Positions 23,201-36,012 of a stretch of 64,000 bases of DNA are shown here, in pieces. Each line of letters opens with the position of its first letter. The first letter of the stretch is position 1. The stretch comes from Drosophila pseudoobscura. Its lineage: Eukaryota; Arthropoda; Insecta; Diptera; Drosophilidae. The notes under the pieces were generated by a model, which saw nothing but the letters and a program-made list of their open reading frames with translations, did no database searches and was not told where the DNA came from. The position numbers and the translations under genes were made by a program. The stretch spans positions 17,927,001 through 17,991,000 of the forward strand of contig NC_046683.1 in assembly GCF_009870125.1 (NCBI RefSeq), written 5' to 3'.

Positions 23201-24106
23201 TTTAAACCTCAATTCTCATTGATATTGGTCTTGTAGATGCCGAGTGACAATTATTAAAGTTTTTAAAGCGTCCGAAGTCAGCTAAAAAGTTTCTAGAATT
23301 TTAAAAATCGATTATCGGATTATGTATATTGCAAATTCCAAGGAAGAGATTTACTGGAACAGGTCTACAACAGAATTTTGGTTTGGTGTAAAGTAAAAGG
23401 CCACTGTAGCACAGTGTAATTATTACGATTAAAATGATCCCAACTGATATGCTGTTTGATTTCCAGAAGCTAAAATCATTTTTCACAAGGCCTTGGATTA
23501 GAAGCGTATTAGAAGCATAATGGATTAGCCTTCGAAAAAATGATTTAGGTGGAACTGAAAGTGCATTGGCCGGCTCCTACTGACAAATACATTAGCCTGT
23601 ACAAATCTAGATAAGTATACATCCATGTACATATATAAATATGTACATATGCTTGCATAATGATGTATAAGCTGACAGGATCAAAACGAATACGAGATGT
23701 ATACAGACATACACACGTACATACATATAATATATGATTAATATTTAGCCAACATAAACACGGCCTTTGTAGTACGTTGAGATTATGACAATAATTGTAT
23801 GCTCTAGAATTTTCAAAATCAATTTCATGTTCTACATATATTCGCGTACGCCCTTATATAATATAAATACATACGAGCTCTCACATTGTTTGTTTGTTTT
23901 TTATCATTCGATTTGCGACTTAAATCTAGTATGTATTCAGTATTCATTTTATGCTATTTATCGTATATTAAACAACCCATGATTAGAGTAAAAGTCAAAA
24001 ATGCAATTCTGGACAAGATTTTCTGGTGTATGCATTTCCCTCACTGTAACTCTGCTGTGTAGCGACCACCTACCTGTGTTTTCACCTTACAGATGCCACT
24101 AGATCG
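20231..24106. other. Long spacer between bys and dpr14
   Basis: AT-rich DNA of nearly 4 kb with no credible ORF and no RNA gene recognised. It includes an inverted-end DINE-1-like element (21785-22712) and ATGTATGTA/TACATA-type simple sequence (about 23620-23750). The part just right of 23800 may be dpr14 3' UTR. 22.8-23.5 kb looks like old, unrecognisable repeat material. Confidence 0.6.
21785..22712. mobile_element. DINE-1-like element with ~250-bp inverted ends
   Basis: The left end reads ACCCGGTACTCAAAGAG, TATATTAGATT, CCAGAAGGAAGCGTTTCC, a TATATATA run, TTGATCAGCATCAATAGC, GAGTCGATATAGC and GTCTCAGAGACT. The complement of the right end (22712 leftwards) repeats the same series with about 70-75% identity by eye: GGTACTCAGAGAGTAC, TATATTAGATT, AAGAAAGCATTTCC, CTTGATCAGCATTGA, GAGTCGATAGAGCC, CCCAGAGACT. 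The roughly 400-bp middle is unrelated to any protein I know. GAGTCGAT/TGATCAGCAT is the DINE-1/mini-me core. A pair of head-to-head insertions is an alternative to one foldback element. Confidence 0.6.
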
Positions 24107-25497
24107 TCATCGCCCGATCGGGTGGCCCACCGCCACCGCCATTCCGCAAACACACGCGTATACGTACAATAGAAAAAACACAACCATATTTGAGGGCCTG
24201 GCACCGTGGCGAGTCCCGTTCGCGTGCTGCATTGCGGCTGGCTCCTCACCTGCATGGGGGAGAGAGAGAACCCAACCCAGTTAGCCCGGTGAAATAGGCT
24301 CCCACTCCCTCCAGAGCGCGACTCACCGTTAAGCACATGTACTACAACCGTCTCCGTGATCTCGTTGCCCAGCATACAGGTGTAGTTCCCGGTATCTTGT
24401 CGATTCGCATTGGCAATGTATAGGCGACTCAGGGCCCGTCCAGGTAGCATATCCGTTTTCACACTGCGAAAACGATGAGAAGCGATGAGAAGGGTCCGGG
24501 TAATGCTTATTTGGATATGTTTATATGTGTACGTAAATTGAAATGAGCAGCTACAGTGTGTTACAGGTCTAAAACAGTTGAGACCAGGAAAGTCGAGTCC
24601 AATTGTTGACTCGAACGTAAGAGATAGTTTACAATATAACCACTAGTACCTGATGCCACCCCGACTGGTGTCATAGTTGAGCAGACGGGGCCCGTGTCGC
24701 CAGGTGATGTAGGACGATGGATGTGGAATTTTGGAGATGACACACTGCAGCTCGATGGTGCTGCCAGCCTTGTAGTACTTCTCCGGTGTGGCCGATCCTC
24801 TCTCGTCAAGAATTTCCACATGAGGAACTGCAAATGAGTTAGCTTGGTTGTAGAGAGCTATCAAGTATAATACTCGGAAGTTGCCTACCAATTATAGTTA
24901 GATATACGAGAAGTACCAGGGGAGGATGCGAGGAGACCTGACACTCGTACGGACCCTCATCCCGCTCATTGGCGAACTGGATGAGAAGCTTCCAGTCGTT
25001 AGGCTCCTCGAACTCGAGCGAGTAGCGCGAGTCGCCGCTATAGGTGTGCTGGCCGAAAGTTATCAGGGTGAGGTCATCGCCTCGACGCCGCATCCACGAC
25101 ACCGTCTTGCCCTGCAGGTCATTGACGCGGCAGTGCAGATATACGTTCGAGGAGAGCTGGGTGCTTATATTAACCGTCGTATAGGGATCAGCAAAGAAGG
25201 GGAACGGCTCGTGCGTGGTCGTCTCGGTGACCTCCAGCTCCTCATCTTCCGGCGTGTCTGTGAACGGCGAGGAGAACTCCTGCCAGAAGTTCTTCGGGAA
25301 CGTGTCGAAGGGATCGCCGGCTCTGGGACGCTTTACTATATTTAATCACATACAGAATACAGAAAAAGGTAGAATTAATTAAGGCATCGTGCCATTAGAC
25401 CGGGGCGCCACTTACATGTTGTCGAAGTAGATCCCGACCCAATGTGATGTAGTGATGAGTATATAATTGCAAATATCCAAAATAATCTAGATCTCAT
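24107..25497 (-). CDS. dpr14: Defective proboscis extension response family receptor, most likely dpr14
   Basis: Five exons (25497-25416, 25335-24889, 24827-24650, 24463-24327, 24249-24107) give 328 aa. The protein has a signal peptide (MRSRLFWIFAIIYSS), then a V-type Ig (NVYLHCRVNDLQGKTVSWMRRRGDDLTL...DEGPYECQVSS). A C2-type Ig follows (STIELQCVISKIPHPSSYITWRHG...DTGNYTCMLGN), and the protein ends in EEPAAMQHANGTR before a hydrophobic tail (MVVFFLLYVYACVCGMAVAV). The tail fits a GPI-anchor signal or short membrane span. Dpr proteins bind DIP receptors in synaptic partner matching. The WQEF motif and two-Ig layout place it in the dpr family; dpr14 is my memory-based choice. Phases at all four junctions agree. 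Confidence 0.9.
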
Positions 25498-27539
25498 CAC
25501 TGCAAAGAGGTGCAATATGGCAATTCCACTCAAACTCCACTAAGTGATGCTTCCTCCACTCACCGCACGATATGCACATTCGTATTCACTTGACTGTAAC
25601 CGTTTCTATTTTGATCCAACTGCATCAGTAAGTGCCAGTCCGGACAGCCTCATCGTCTCTATGCGTCGGGACAGTCACGGCAGAGACAGGGAAAATTTAT
25701 TTCCCACTTTTGACTATGTTTCTTGGTCAATATCTATCGATTAAGCATTAAGTTAAGGCATAATGCAGCAGATGTTAGGTTTACGTCAGTGTTGGCTGTT
25801 TTGTTGTGCATTTAAGTTTTTGAAAATAATTTTTTTTACAAAAACAACGGCTAGTAAACGATTATTAACCTTCTCGCGTTGCGTGTGTATTTATTTTTTT
25901 GTAAATGCCTTTGGCTGTGGCTGCCTTAGATGACCAATAAATTCGAATGTAGGTCAGGGCAGGCTCTGCGCATGGACAGCATCCGCAGCATTTCGCTCTC
26001 TCGGTACACTCCTTCGATATTAACAGAACGCCACCTCCATACACTATGGACATACATATGTACACATGTAGGGTATGTTAATATATACGATAAAGATCAA
26101 TCTATATATTTTAATACCATACGATCCTGCATATATGAGCCGTATTGGCCTATTCGTGTTTGTCTTTATTTATTAAAAATATAGCCAGGTTGTTGATTCC
26201 GTTGGTATTCATTTAAAGCCAAGAAATCGTGGACTTCATGCAGGATATATGTATTCCGATCGTTCTTCTCCCTCCAATAATTGCTAGAGTTTCTCTGGAA
26301 CTTGCTAGAATTCTCACTATAGTTTCTCAATGTTATATTTTAGCAGCTCACAGCCCCCACAAAATATGTTGTAAATTTAACCTTACATTCAAAAATAATT
26401 ATTTAAGCATCAGTTCAAAACGCGATAGTTATCGATAGATATCCTCGCAATGAAATGGACATATTGTTCGGGTAAAAGTACGTCTTTTGGCAGTAAAATT
26501 CCGTTAAGAAAATCAATGCACTCATACCTGCAAGCTCCATGTTAAATAAACTACATTTTAGCGCCTTTACAAAAAAAAAAATAGTTTTAATGTTAATTTC
26601 ATCGAACGCTTACACTTCCTGCGCATGTGCAGTTATGGGTGTGTATGTGAGCGAGCATTAAATAATTGAGAGAGCAGAGCATACAGTAGCTTTTCAAAAT
26701 ATTCCCACACCCCTTGCAGGGATTCAGTTCTATTTATTTATCAAGTTTGGTGATCATCCGACAACTTATTGAGAAATCATATGTGGCAGTATAAAGAGTA
26801 AAAGCGGCTAACATAAGTTCTCTAACGGTTAAATAATATTTCGAACGACGAGGAAAGACTGAGAAAAGTCAAGTACGCTCAAGGCGAACACTTTTTGGCT
26901 GCACTGTGTACACATAGTAGCCACATGTGCCGCCCTTATCTTTTCGGTGGTGGTGCGATATGGGAAAATCAGACGAAGGGAGGACGGAGAGCACGAGCCG
27001 GGAACACAGACAGAATGACATACATAGGTCGGGCAACGTTACGCACACACACACACATATCCGCACATCGATATGCTGACAGAGAAAGAACCGTTCATTC
27101 GTTTTCGTGCTGTTCACAATTTGCATTAAATCGCTTTTTCATTTCTTTTTCTGTTTTATGTTTATACTTTGGGTCAACGTCAAAAGCAACAAAATGCTTT
27201 GAATATTAATCAGAAAAACTACGCCTGAAATTCAAAAAAATCACTTTAAATTCTACGCGGTGAAGGCAGCAAATAGGGAGTACAGCGGCGCCGTACAGCG
27301 AACACAGAGAACACAGACATCGACGAGAGATAGAGGTATGGTATGCACATACATTGTACATATGCATGTATGCATGTACATATGTATGCAGGTTCTATAA
27401 GCAGAGTTTGCGGCGGCAGCGTAAATATTTTAACGTTGCAGTTCGACGACAGAAATCAGAAACCAGCCGCCAGCAGAGACTAGGAGTCGAGTTTTTGGCA
27501 GTGTCCTAGGAAAATTCTAATAAAGAAACAAATACGGAA
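25498..27539. other. Divergent spacer between dpr14 and spidey
   Basis: Holds the dpr14 5' UTR/promoter and the spidey leader. A perfect DRE core TATCGATA lies at 26430-26437. The 27.0-27.5 kb part is rich in ACAC/GAGAG and GTATGCATGTACATA simple sequence and probably includes the spidey 5' UTR. CCCCTTGCAGGG at about 26703 resembles the tip of a DINE-1 element but nothing else of the family follows. No ORF of merit was seen. Confidence 0.55.
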
Positions 27540-29714
27540 ATGGATGAAAATTCGCATGCACTGAGTGTGCTTGGTGGCTTGGCCATCGGCATTGTCGGCT
27601 TTCAGTTCTTCCGCACGGTCTTGCCCTGGATATACGCCAACGTGGTGGGGCCGAAGGTCTTCGGATCCACTGTAAAACTAGCCGAAATGGGCGAATGGGC
27701 AGGTGAGTAAAAACTTTGGCGTTCGATAAGGAGGCGTTTGACGATTGCTGATAAGGAAGAGAATCCGAGCTAATATCCATTAATTGCAGTTGTTACCGGG
27801 TCAACCGATGGAATTGGCAAAGCCTATGCCAAGGAGGTATGTAAACGACCATGGATTGTGCAACCCACTGGCTCCAATCAAAGTCCATCAAACTATGACT
27901 TGACTATTGGGAAGCGCGCAAAAAATTCAGTCATAGAATTGCCATTAAGCGGGAATGACTTGGACATTGCTTGCGAAATGCATGGGCCGAGTGAATCTAC
28001 ACTTTGGAATTGATCTTCAGTCTCAACAGCCACTCAGCCCTTCCGTTCAGAGTTCCCTAATTGTGGTGACTGAACATTTTCTGCCCTCCTCTCTCAACAC
28101 AGTAACATTAGTATATTATGTTCAAGTGCGGTCGGATCGCTTTTTTGGAAACGGGGCGGATCCCGGCTGTATTTATTACCCACTTTAAACAATCGACAAG
28201 AAGATTACACAGCGGCTGACGTGCACGTGTCTCCCTAAGGGCAATAGCTGGTCAAAGCTTTCTTCACATTTACATACAGTTCGGAACAAACCGAAGAAAA
28301 TGGTTCAATGTGCGCTTCAAATTTCTGCGTACTCTATAAAGGGAGCACGAACAATAGGAACAATGCCTAAGGGCAATAGCTGGTCAAAGCTTTCTTCACA
28401 TTTACATACAGTTCGGAACAAGCCGAAGAAAATGATTCAATGTGCGCTTCAAATTTCTGCGTACTCTATAAAGGGAGCACGAACAATAGGAACAATGCCT
28501 AAGGGCAATAGCTGGTCAAAGCTTTCTTCACATTTACATACAGTTCGGAACAAGCCGAAGAAAATGGTTCAATGTGCGGATGGGATGGTCTGCAGATAGA
28601 GTTGTTTCATTTCAGCAATGGTCATTTTTTCTTCCTCGCTATATTTTTCGTTCATCATTTGAGCCTTTTGTGCGGCAATGCATCTGGACCTTGCCGATTG
28701 GGATCGGGGATTGCGAACGGCTTCCATGACGACAAGAGATTTTGTTTCACTCACTAACTATTTCACTTTCAAAGAAACTTAAAACGCTTATAGAATATTT
28801 AATAAAAAATGTATATTTTGTAATTTTCAGCTGGCTCGGAAAGGTCTGAAGCTGGTACTGATTAGTCGATCGTTGAATAAACTGAACGACGTTTCCAAGG
28901 AAATAGGTACCCGCAGCTTAAGACTTCCTTTACACTGGATATCTAATCTCTGGTCGTGGCATACTTTCAGGCGATGAATTTGGCGTGGAGGTGCGCGTCA
29001 TCGATGTCGATTTCACAGGCGGCACTGAGATCTATGAGAAGATACGCGAGAAAACCACTGGCCTAGACGTCGGTGTGCTGGTGAACAACGTAGGAATCAG
29101 CTACAGCCATCCCGAATACTTTCTGGACTGCTACAATGCGGATCCGGCGTTTTTGAACAACATTGTGGCAGCCAATGTACACTCGGTTACCCACATGATC
29201 GCTTTGTTCTTACCGGTCATGATAGCCAAGCGCAAGGGAGTTATCATCAATTTGTCGTCCACTGCCGGCGTCATTCCCAATCCCCTGCTGAGCGTGTACA
29301 GTGCTACCAAAGTGAGTGCGCGGTGACGAAGAATACTTAGAGTTGAACCTTACCTACTATCTCTGGTTTCATCCTTAGGCTTTTGTCAACAAGTTTAGCG
29401 ACGACCTTCAGACGGAGTACAAGGATCACGGCATTCTCATCCAGAGCGTGCAGCCGGGCTTTGTGGCCACCAACATGTCCAAAATCCGCAAGGCCAGCGT
29501 GTTTGCGCCGTCCCCCGAAACTTATGTGAAGTCTGCCCTCTCTACACTCGGTATTGCCAGCCAGACCGCTGGATATCTGCCCCATGCCCTGCTCCAGCTG
29601 GTTATCCACTTTACAGAGGCTGTGTTCGGTGATCAGTTCGCCCGCAGTTTGGTTCTCAAGAACATTTTGGGCACTCGTAAGCGTGCACTTCGTCGCCTCG
29701 CCAAGGACCAGTAG
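27540..29714 (+). CDS. spidey: Very-long-chain 3-oxoacyl-CoA reductase / 17-beta-hydroxysteroid dehydrogenase
   Basis: Five exons (27540-27702, 27790-27836, 28831-28906, 28971-29311, 29379-29714) give 320 aa. This is a short-chain dehydrogenase of the HSD17B12 type, an ER membrane enzyme for fatty-acid elongation and, in flies, ecdysteroid and lipid metabolism in oenocytes (CG1444, spidey). Visible features are an N-terminal membrane anchor (GGLAIGIVGFQFF), the cofactor motif TGSTDGIGKAYA, LVNNVG, the catalytic Ser in INLSSTAG and Tyr-Lys in YSATK. PGFVATNM follows. The basic C-terminus (TRKRALRRLAKDQ) is not a classic KKXX. The 994-bp second intron carries a 132-bp minisatellite, whereas the other introns are 64-87 bp. 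Confidence 0.95.
28234..28573. repeat. 132-bp tandem array (2.6 copies) in spidey intron 2
   Basis: Units start at 28234, 28366 and 28498, each opening CCTAAGGGCAATAGCTGG. They are nearly identical: ACAAACCGAAG against ACAAGCCGAAG, and GGTTCAATG against GATTCAATG. The third unit stops at AATGTGCGG. Because 132 is divisible by three, an ORF of 44-residue repeats (28300-28599) stays open, but this is probably incidental. High identity implies recent amplification. Confidence 0.9.
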
Positions 29715-30958
29715 ATCCGATGTCGCTCTTGCCTGCAGTGCGGGCACCCAATGATAAAAGGATGCATTTAAGCGAAGTCCAGTAACGAATCTATGGGATT
29801 GAGGTGGTCGGTAGCCATAGCGAACGAAATTTGACTAGATAATATTTCATCACGTGTCATACATACAATTTTTTTGCATACAACATGAATTTTAAATACC
29901 AAAAATGTTCCCAAATTCAACCAAGCTTAACTAGTTTTTGCAGTTAAATACGATTGCTAATTATAAAACGCAATAAATAAATAAATACTGTACAAATTGA
30001 ACTCGAAGGGTATAACAACATACGGGTGGGTTGCCGAGAGATCGATATCCTTAACGGCCGCCATCCAAGCGCTCGATAGTGGCATCGATAGTTTTCTAAT
30101 AAATCGCTAAATGGAAGTGCTGCCCTGCGCTGTGGTAGAACCGTGACCCATACGATATATAATTATCAGAATCATAACATAAAATATATTTGCTTGTGAG
30201 TGAATGAAGTGCGTCTCCGGCATAAAACGCATTTGTTAGCGTTATCAAATTGCAGTCTCCACAGAATTTTGTTAATCTCTACAGCAGCAGCAGTGCGCAA
30301 AATCAAACAACAACAAGAGAGATGTCCGCGAATGTAATCAAAGTCTCTTGTTTTGATTTCTTGAAGCGTCAATTGGCACTATGATAAAGGGAGGTCGGCA
30401 AACGCAGTCGTTATCACATCCGTATGCCAGTAATCAGTAATCAACTTGTTGCGGGACGCGCTACTACCTGGTATTGATTTAATATAGTTTCCGAACATTG
30501 ATACGATACTGAAAATCTGGCATATTCCTCGGTGCTCTGCCCCGCTCTCTGTTAGCTTTGGTGGTGGTGGTTGCGGAAGTGGGAATTGAAATTGAAGAAA
30601 TTGTTGGAAACTATTTTTAATAGTGTGGCGACGGCCACTAGTCCACGCAACGGTCAAAGCCACAACAAGAGCTAAAACCTTTGACGAGTGTGGAACGCGA
30701 CCTGAGAGAGAACGCTACCATACAATACGAGACGAAAGCAGAGAGAGAGCTGTTTCAAAAATGTTAAGAACTCATCAACTATTCAGATCCGAAAAAGGGC
30801 GAGCAACAACTACAAAACAGTAGAGCACAGCGGATAACGAAAGGGGCAGTGGCCGTGGCAGTGGCAGTGACAGTGACAGCGACGGCCAAAGCGGGAACGG
30901 CCAGTTGTGGTCCGACAACGCACTGAACACCAAGCGCCAGCGGCCCACATCAACAACA
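29715..30958. other. spidey 3' UTR and snz 5' region
   Basis: AATAAATAAATAAATA at about 29970 is the likely spidey polyadenylation region. ATCGATA/CTCGATAG sites at about 30043-30092 are DRE-like and may mark the snz promoter. 30540-30960 is a GAGAG- and CAGTG-rich leader, probably snz 5' UTR. No RNA gene was recognised. Confidence 0.55.
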
Positions 30959-32819
30959 ATGCCGAGCACGCACGACTTCCAGCGTCGCCGCCTGCCACTG
31001 TTCCCCATCGAGCCTGAGCCGCCAGCAACGCCCACACAGCGGCTCACGCTCGTGGCAACCCGGTGAGTGTGGGTTAGTGGTGCGGTGAGGGGCAGGGTGA
31101 ATGGGTTCGTGCATCCTTGGCGTGTACGTGTCCCATATTACCTGGACTTTGGTTTTTTCCTGTTCCTCGATACATCTGAATGGGTGGCATGTCGATATGT
31201 GGGCGGCTGTCATGTTTATTAATAGTTTAATAATAGATATATTGATGTGATTCTGATTCCTTTCGCCGCAGCCTGCTACGTGCATTGCAATTAAACTGGA
31301 GGATTATTGTTTCCGGCATCACGCTGACGCTCTTGGCCGTCATCTGGTATTATCCCACGTTCTTCTTGTTCTTTGCCTTCGTCGTCTACTCCCTCGTTTT
31401 GGTCTTTTTGGGTAAGGTCACAGTGACAATGGACGCCATGAACGGTACCATTTGGCATCCCATCCCACCTATTCAAGGCAGATGGATGACTCATTGGTCA
31501 TCGGTTATCGGCTGGCGACCATTTTTAATGGTTTTTCCGCACCCCACCCCACCCCACCCCACCCAAGACAAAGCGTTAATTAAAAGACCAAATATCTAAT
31601 GACGATCCGATTGACTTATCTTTTTCCTAGCTGTTGCCGGCACCGTCTACGTACATTATATATTTACCACCAACGAGCCGTCCAGGCCCAGTCGATTGCC
31701 CTCCAAACTTCTCTACAATGCCACAAAGTAAGTGCGGACTTTAACCTTAACCTCGGGCCCCCTTCCGATCCGATTCGATCTGATCCTTATCCGTTCCGTT
31801 TTTCATTCCCGCTTCTTGATCCTTGCAGAAGCACCATTTTCGATCTGCCAAAGCCCATCAAGAATCCATCGAACTTACCTCTGATCTTTGGAAAAACAGT
31901 CGATCTGCAGCTACAGCAGATAATTGAATATGTCCTGCGCGACTTTATGCTGCCCTGGCTGGGGTAAGTAACCTCCAGAGTGGCCCTCCCTCCCCCATCC
32001 TCTAATGAACTCCAATGCACTATTAGCTATGTGGTCACGAATCCGAAGCTTATCAACGACGTGGTGCGAGAGGATCTGTGGAATGCCATACAGAAGATCC
32101 ATGAGCGCGCCAGCAAAATGGATCCGGCAAAGATCATAGCCGTGGATATGGTGAATCGCGTCACCGTTCACCTGGAAAAGATACGCATTGCCGAGGCCCG
32201 AGCGTGAGTTACCATCGATTATCATGGCATCGTTTCACTCAACACTCTTTTCGCACAGGGCCGAGACGAACACGGCGCCAGTCTTCAGCAAAAACTCTTA
32301 CCTGTCCGACGAGGTGAAGGAAATGGAGTTTCTGCGCAAGCTGTGTGAGATCATGGTGATCTTGCTGTTGCCACGCGGCTACTCCCTCCCTCCGCTCAAG
32401 ATGCTACTTAGCGAAATCTTATCGTACAAGAGTAAGTTCTTCACCAGAAGAACGTTCAAATATTCCTTTTTAGTCAGGTGCTCGAAGAGTTTGGGGATAC
32501 ATTAGAGTTGTAGTAACATCCAGAAGGAAGCGTTTCCGACCCCATAAAACATAGATATTCTTCATAAGAATCAATAGCCGAGTCGATTGAGCCATGTCTG
32601 TCTGCCCGCCTGTCCCTCTGGATTAGCGCCTAGATCTGAGACTATAAGTGCTAGAGCAACCAAATTTCGTATCCTGACTACTATGATATCACACCACAAA
32701 GGACGAAAATAATAGAAAATGACCATAGCTACCAGATCTCCGAATCTCAACCAGATCGGATAATTATTGTACCCCTTCCACGAGCTCGTTCTCTCTCTCT
32801 CTATCTCTATCTCTCTCTC

Positions 32820-32850
<31 letters not shown>

Positions 32851-35800
32851 TTCGTGCATTGTGCACACCGTGTCTAAGGGAAGCGAGATATATCGACTGT
32901 TGTTGGTTTGAGAAATAAGATGTAGATGGGATAAACGAAGTGTAAGAATGGACATTAGCACATAACTAGGCAGAGGAGAGGCATACGGCAGTCATCGTCT
33001 GCGATACCAATTCCGGCGCTTTCGAATAATTACTAATAGAATATACATATTGTACATATATACTGTCCATATATACACCAGGCTCTCTGGTGTAAAAGAA
33101 AAGCCACCACACTTGCCGTTTCTTATAGTTTTATACCTTCTCTGGATTTTAGTCTTCTTTCCCATGATCAACATGCTCACCGCACCCGACTACATAAACC
33201 AGAAGGTGGTGCAGAACATCGAAACGCGGCTGGCGGCGGCGGCGATGAACAAGCGGAGCTATGAGTATGCGGCCAGCTTTGAGGACTTCCTGAAGATCAT
33301 CAACAGCTCAGGAAACCTGGAGGAGCTCTCTCTCATCCGCAAGAGCATTGTGAACGACCTGATGCATGCCACAACCATGCAGAACTTACAACGTGCCAAA
33401 GGCCTCGATCCGGACCATGAGGACCATTCCCTATCCAAGTCCGAGCTGACGGCGGCCGTGCGGCTTAAGCGCTATGTCCGCCAGCTGACCTTGGCCAAGG
33501 CCGAGTGCGAGAAGAATTTGGCGAAATTCGGCTGGAACGGCAACTACTCTAGCGACATTGTAAGTGGCCCAGGCTAACTGAATTTACATATTTCTTATGT
33601 CTCATGTCTTGTCAAGGATCTGACGCTAGAGGAAATATTGAACACGGCCGTCGGCCGACGGTACTTCACCCTGTTCCTGGAGCCGCTGAAGGCTAGTGCC
33701 CTGGTGGGATTCTACCTCGCCGTGGAGGAGATCAAGCACGCACACAAGAGTGCCACCCATCAACTGGGCACGGAGATTTTCTACACGTACATCCGTGTAC
33801 CGAAGCCGGAGATCCAGATCGACAAGCACGAGCGCAAGCTGATAGAGACCTTTCTGTTGGGGGATGCCGATCCCGACATCTTCTATGACATCCAGCGCAA
33901 CATCCTGCGCACCCTCGAGGAAAAGTACTATCCACCATTTGTGCTCAGCGGTCAGTACCGACAGCTGAAGGAGGCGCTGGACTCGAACGAATTTACCGAT
34001 CCCACCTTGATGCTGTGCCCCGCCATCGGGGATGTATCCGAGACGCAGGACGAGCACCCCAGAGCCGCAGATGGTCTCAATGGCAGGGCCATTGATGTGG
34101 CCGCCCACACGTCGTATGCACGGCGGAAGCTGGAACAGATACAGGAGCGCATTGACAAGAAAAATCAGGCCCTGGACGCCCTTAAGTATTCGGTCAAGCC
34201 GGAGTCCAAGGTCTTGTCCATACTCGAGAAGGAAATGGAGTGGCTGAAAAGCGAGAAGCGTCAAACGGAGGCACATCTCCGGCGAACAGACGCTTGGACC
34301 GAGCACCTGGGCAAGTGGAAGGCCACCATACAGAGTGTGGAAGTGAGTGGACTGTGGACTCTGACTGATAGTCTCAAATCATAATCCTTCTCGTCCTCGC
34401 CACAGGTCTCCGATGAAAAAGAGTCGCTGCAGTTTATGATACTTGTCCATGTGGACGAGGACATCAACGCTCCCCCGCAGGCGTTGCCAAAGAATGGGGA
34501 CAGCAGCAACGCCAAGCCGGCCAAACGGCCCTCGGGAATCTCCAGCGGCTGGGTAGTCATGCGATCCCTCAACCAAGTCCATGTACGCGGGGGGCCCCGC
34601 CCCGAAGTGATTGTCATTTACACTAGTGGCTGACTCTTTCCACATCTCTTCCCCTACAGGAACTGCAACGAAAACTTCGACACGTTAGCTCGAATCTAAA
34701 GACGCTCGACTTACCCACCAACTTCAAGTTCTTCTTCCTGAAGACGGACCGGCATGGCCAGGAAAAGGCCAAGGGACAAATCCAAAAGTTTCTTAACGTG
34801 AGATTGATATATTCTTTGATCTACTACTGGAAAAGTCATAATCGCATATTTCTTGAAACAGTTCATACTCGAGGACGATCACCTAAATGGCAGCGAGGCT
34901 ATCTACACGTTCCTCAGTCCCAGCTCAGACCACCTGAAACAGTCGCTGCCCTCGCCCAAAAAGTCAAAGTTCTCGCTCTCCACGCTGTTTAAGAGCGACG
35001 CTGCAAAGGCTCACGACTCCAGCAAAGCGACAGATCCCTTCTGGGGTCTGCAACGCGACGACGACGACATCTCGACGTACCTGGACGGAGAGTCCGGCAT
35101 CGATGCCAGTCGACTGATGGCTGACATAGACAGCAAGGACTCTATAGCAGAGCCCCTCTATGCTCTTATGGGCGAGATATTCGACATGGGCGGCGTCTTC
35201 AAATGGCTGCGCAAGAGCATCATCTCCTTCGTGCAGATTACGTACGGCCGGACGATTAATCGACAGATCCGCGAATCGGTCACGTATCTCTTTGAGGAGT
35301 CCATGCTGCACAACTACTTCTCTGTCATACTGAAATCTTTTTGGCCAGGCGGTGTACTGGCATCTGCCTACCCTTCGCGCTCCGACGACATGCGCGAGAT
35401 GACCAGCACAGCGGCCAAGGCTCTGCTTACCGATCACATACCCGAGGTACTCTGCAATCTGGTGGGGGCCCAGGCGGCCAAGCGAGGCGTCCTCAAGGTC
35501 TTCGAGGCCCTCCAGAACCCTGCGTACAACAAGCAGCTCTTCTATGTAAGTGATTTAATGCGTTGTCGGAATTGTGGCTCACCAGTAACCTGCCGTTCTT
35601 TCAGGAACTACTGGAGATACTCATGATTGAGTTCTTCCCCGAAATACGACAGCTTCGAGTGAACAATACCTCCACCAATGGCTCCAAGTTGAACACAGCT
35701 ACCGCGGGGGCTGCAGCTGCCTCGGCTGCAGCAGCTCTGGCAGCCGCCACGGCAGCCGCCACCCTGCCCCTTAACCATGGCAGTGCCAGTGGCAGTGGCA

Positions 35801-36012
35801 GTGGCGGCGGACTGACCACCGCTTCTCAAAACCATCACCAGCAAGTGTCATCGTCATCATCGATGTCGTTGTCCACGTCGTCTGCCTCGAGCAGCACAGG
35901 AGGTTCGCACTCACATCTGCAGTCCCATTATCACCACGGATCCCATCATCATCAGCCTCACCAGTCTCACCAGCAGCAGGGGCATTCGGCACACTCAGGC
36001 AGCTCCAAGTAG
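30959..36012 (+). CDS. snz: Sorting nexin snazarus (PXA-RGS-PX, SNX13/14/19/25 family)
   Basis: Twelve exons with consistent phase: 30959-31062, 31272-31411, 31631-31727, 31829-31963, 32027-32203, 32259-32431, 33153-33559, 33617-34342, 34406-34582, 34660-34797, 34862-35545 and 35605-36012. They give 1121 aa. Order: cytosolic N-terminus; paired hydrophobic membrane segment (IIVSGITLTLLAVIWYYP, FFLFFAFVVYSLVLVFL); PXA domain (exons 4-7, IIEYVLRDFMLPWLGYVV); RGS domain (LEEILNTAVGRRYFTLFLEP); coiled linker; PX domain (exons 8-11); and the nexin C-terminal domain (FKWLRKSIISFVQITYGRTINRQIRE). The tail is 110+ residues of poly-Ala, Ser and His/Gln. Snz sits in the ER and bridges lipid droplets and plasma membrane in fat body. 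The start chosen gives a 34-residue pre-membrane segment. Intron 6 (721 bp) holds a repeat insertion. Confidence 0.95.
32475..32789. mobile_element. DINE-1-like half element in snz intron 6
   Basis: Carries the same ordered landmarks as the left end of the 21785-22712 element: GTGCTCGAAGAG, CCAGAAGGAAGCGTTTCCGACC, AGAATCAATAGCCGAGTCGAT and GCCATGTCTGTCTGCCCGCC. AGATCTGAGACTATAAG, GAGCAACCAAATTT and AACCAGATCGGATAATTATTGTACC follow. The last motif also matches the middle of that element. Only one end is present. Confidence 0.7.
32790..32851. repeat. (TC)n microsatellite with TATC interruptions
   Basis: About 62 bp of CT repeats broken by CTAT units, starting at the edge of the DINE-1-like half element. 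Simple repeats at the ends of this family are well known in flies. Confidence 0.95.

Noticed and set aside
26690-26715. CCCCTTGCAGGG as a DINE-1 element tip
   Set aside because: Only a dozen bases match, and the core GAGTCGAT/TGATCAGCAT block is absent nearby.
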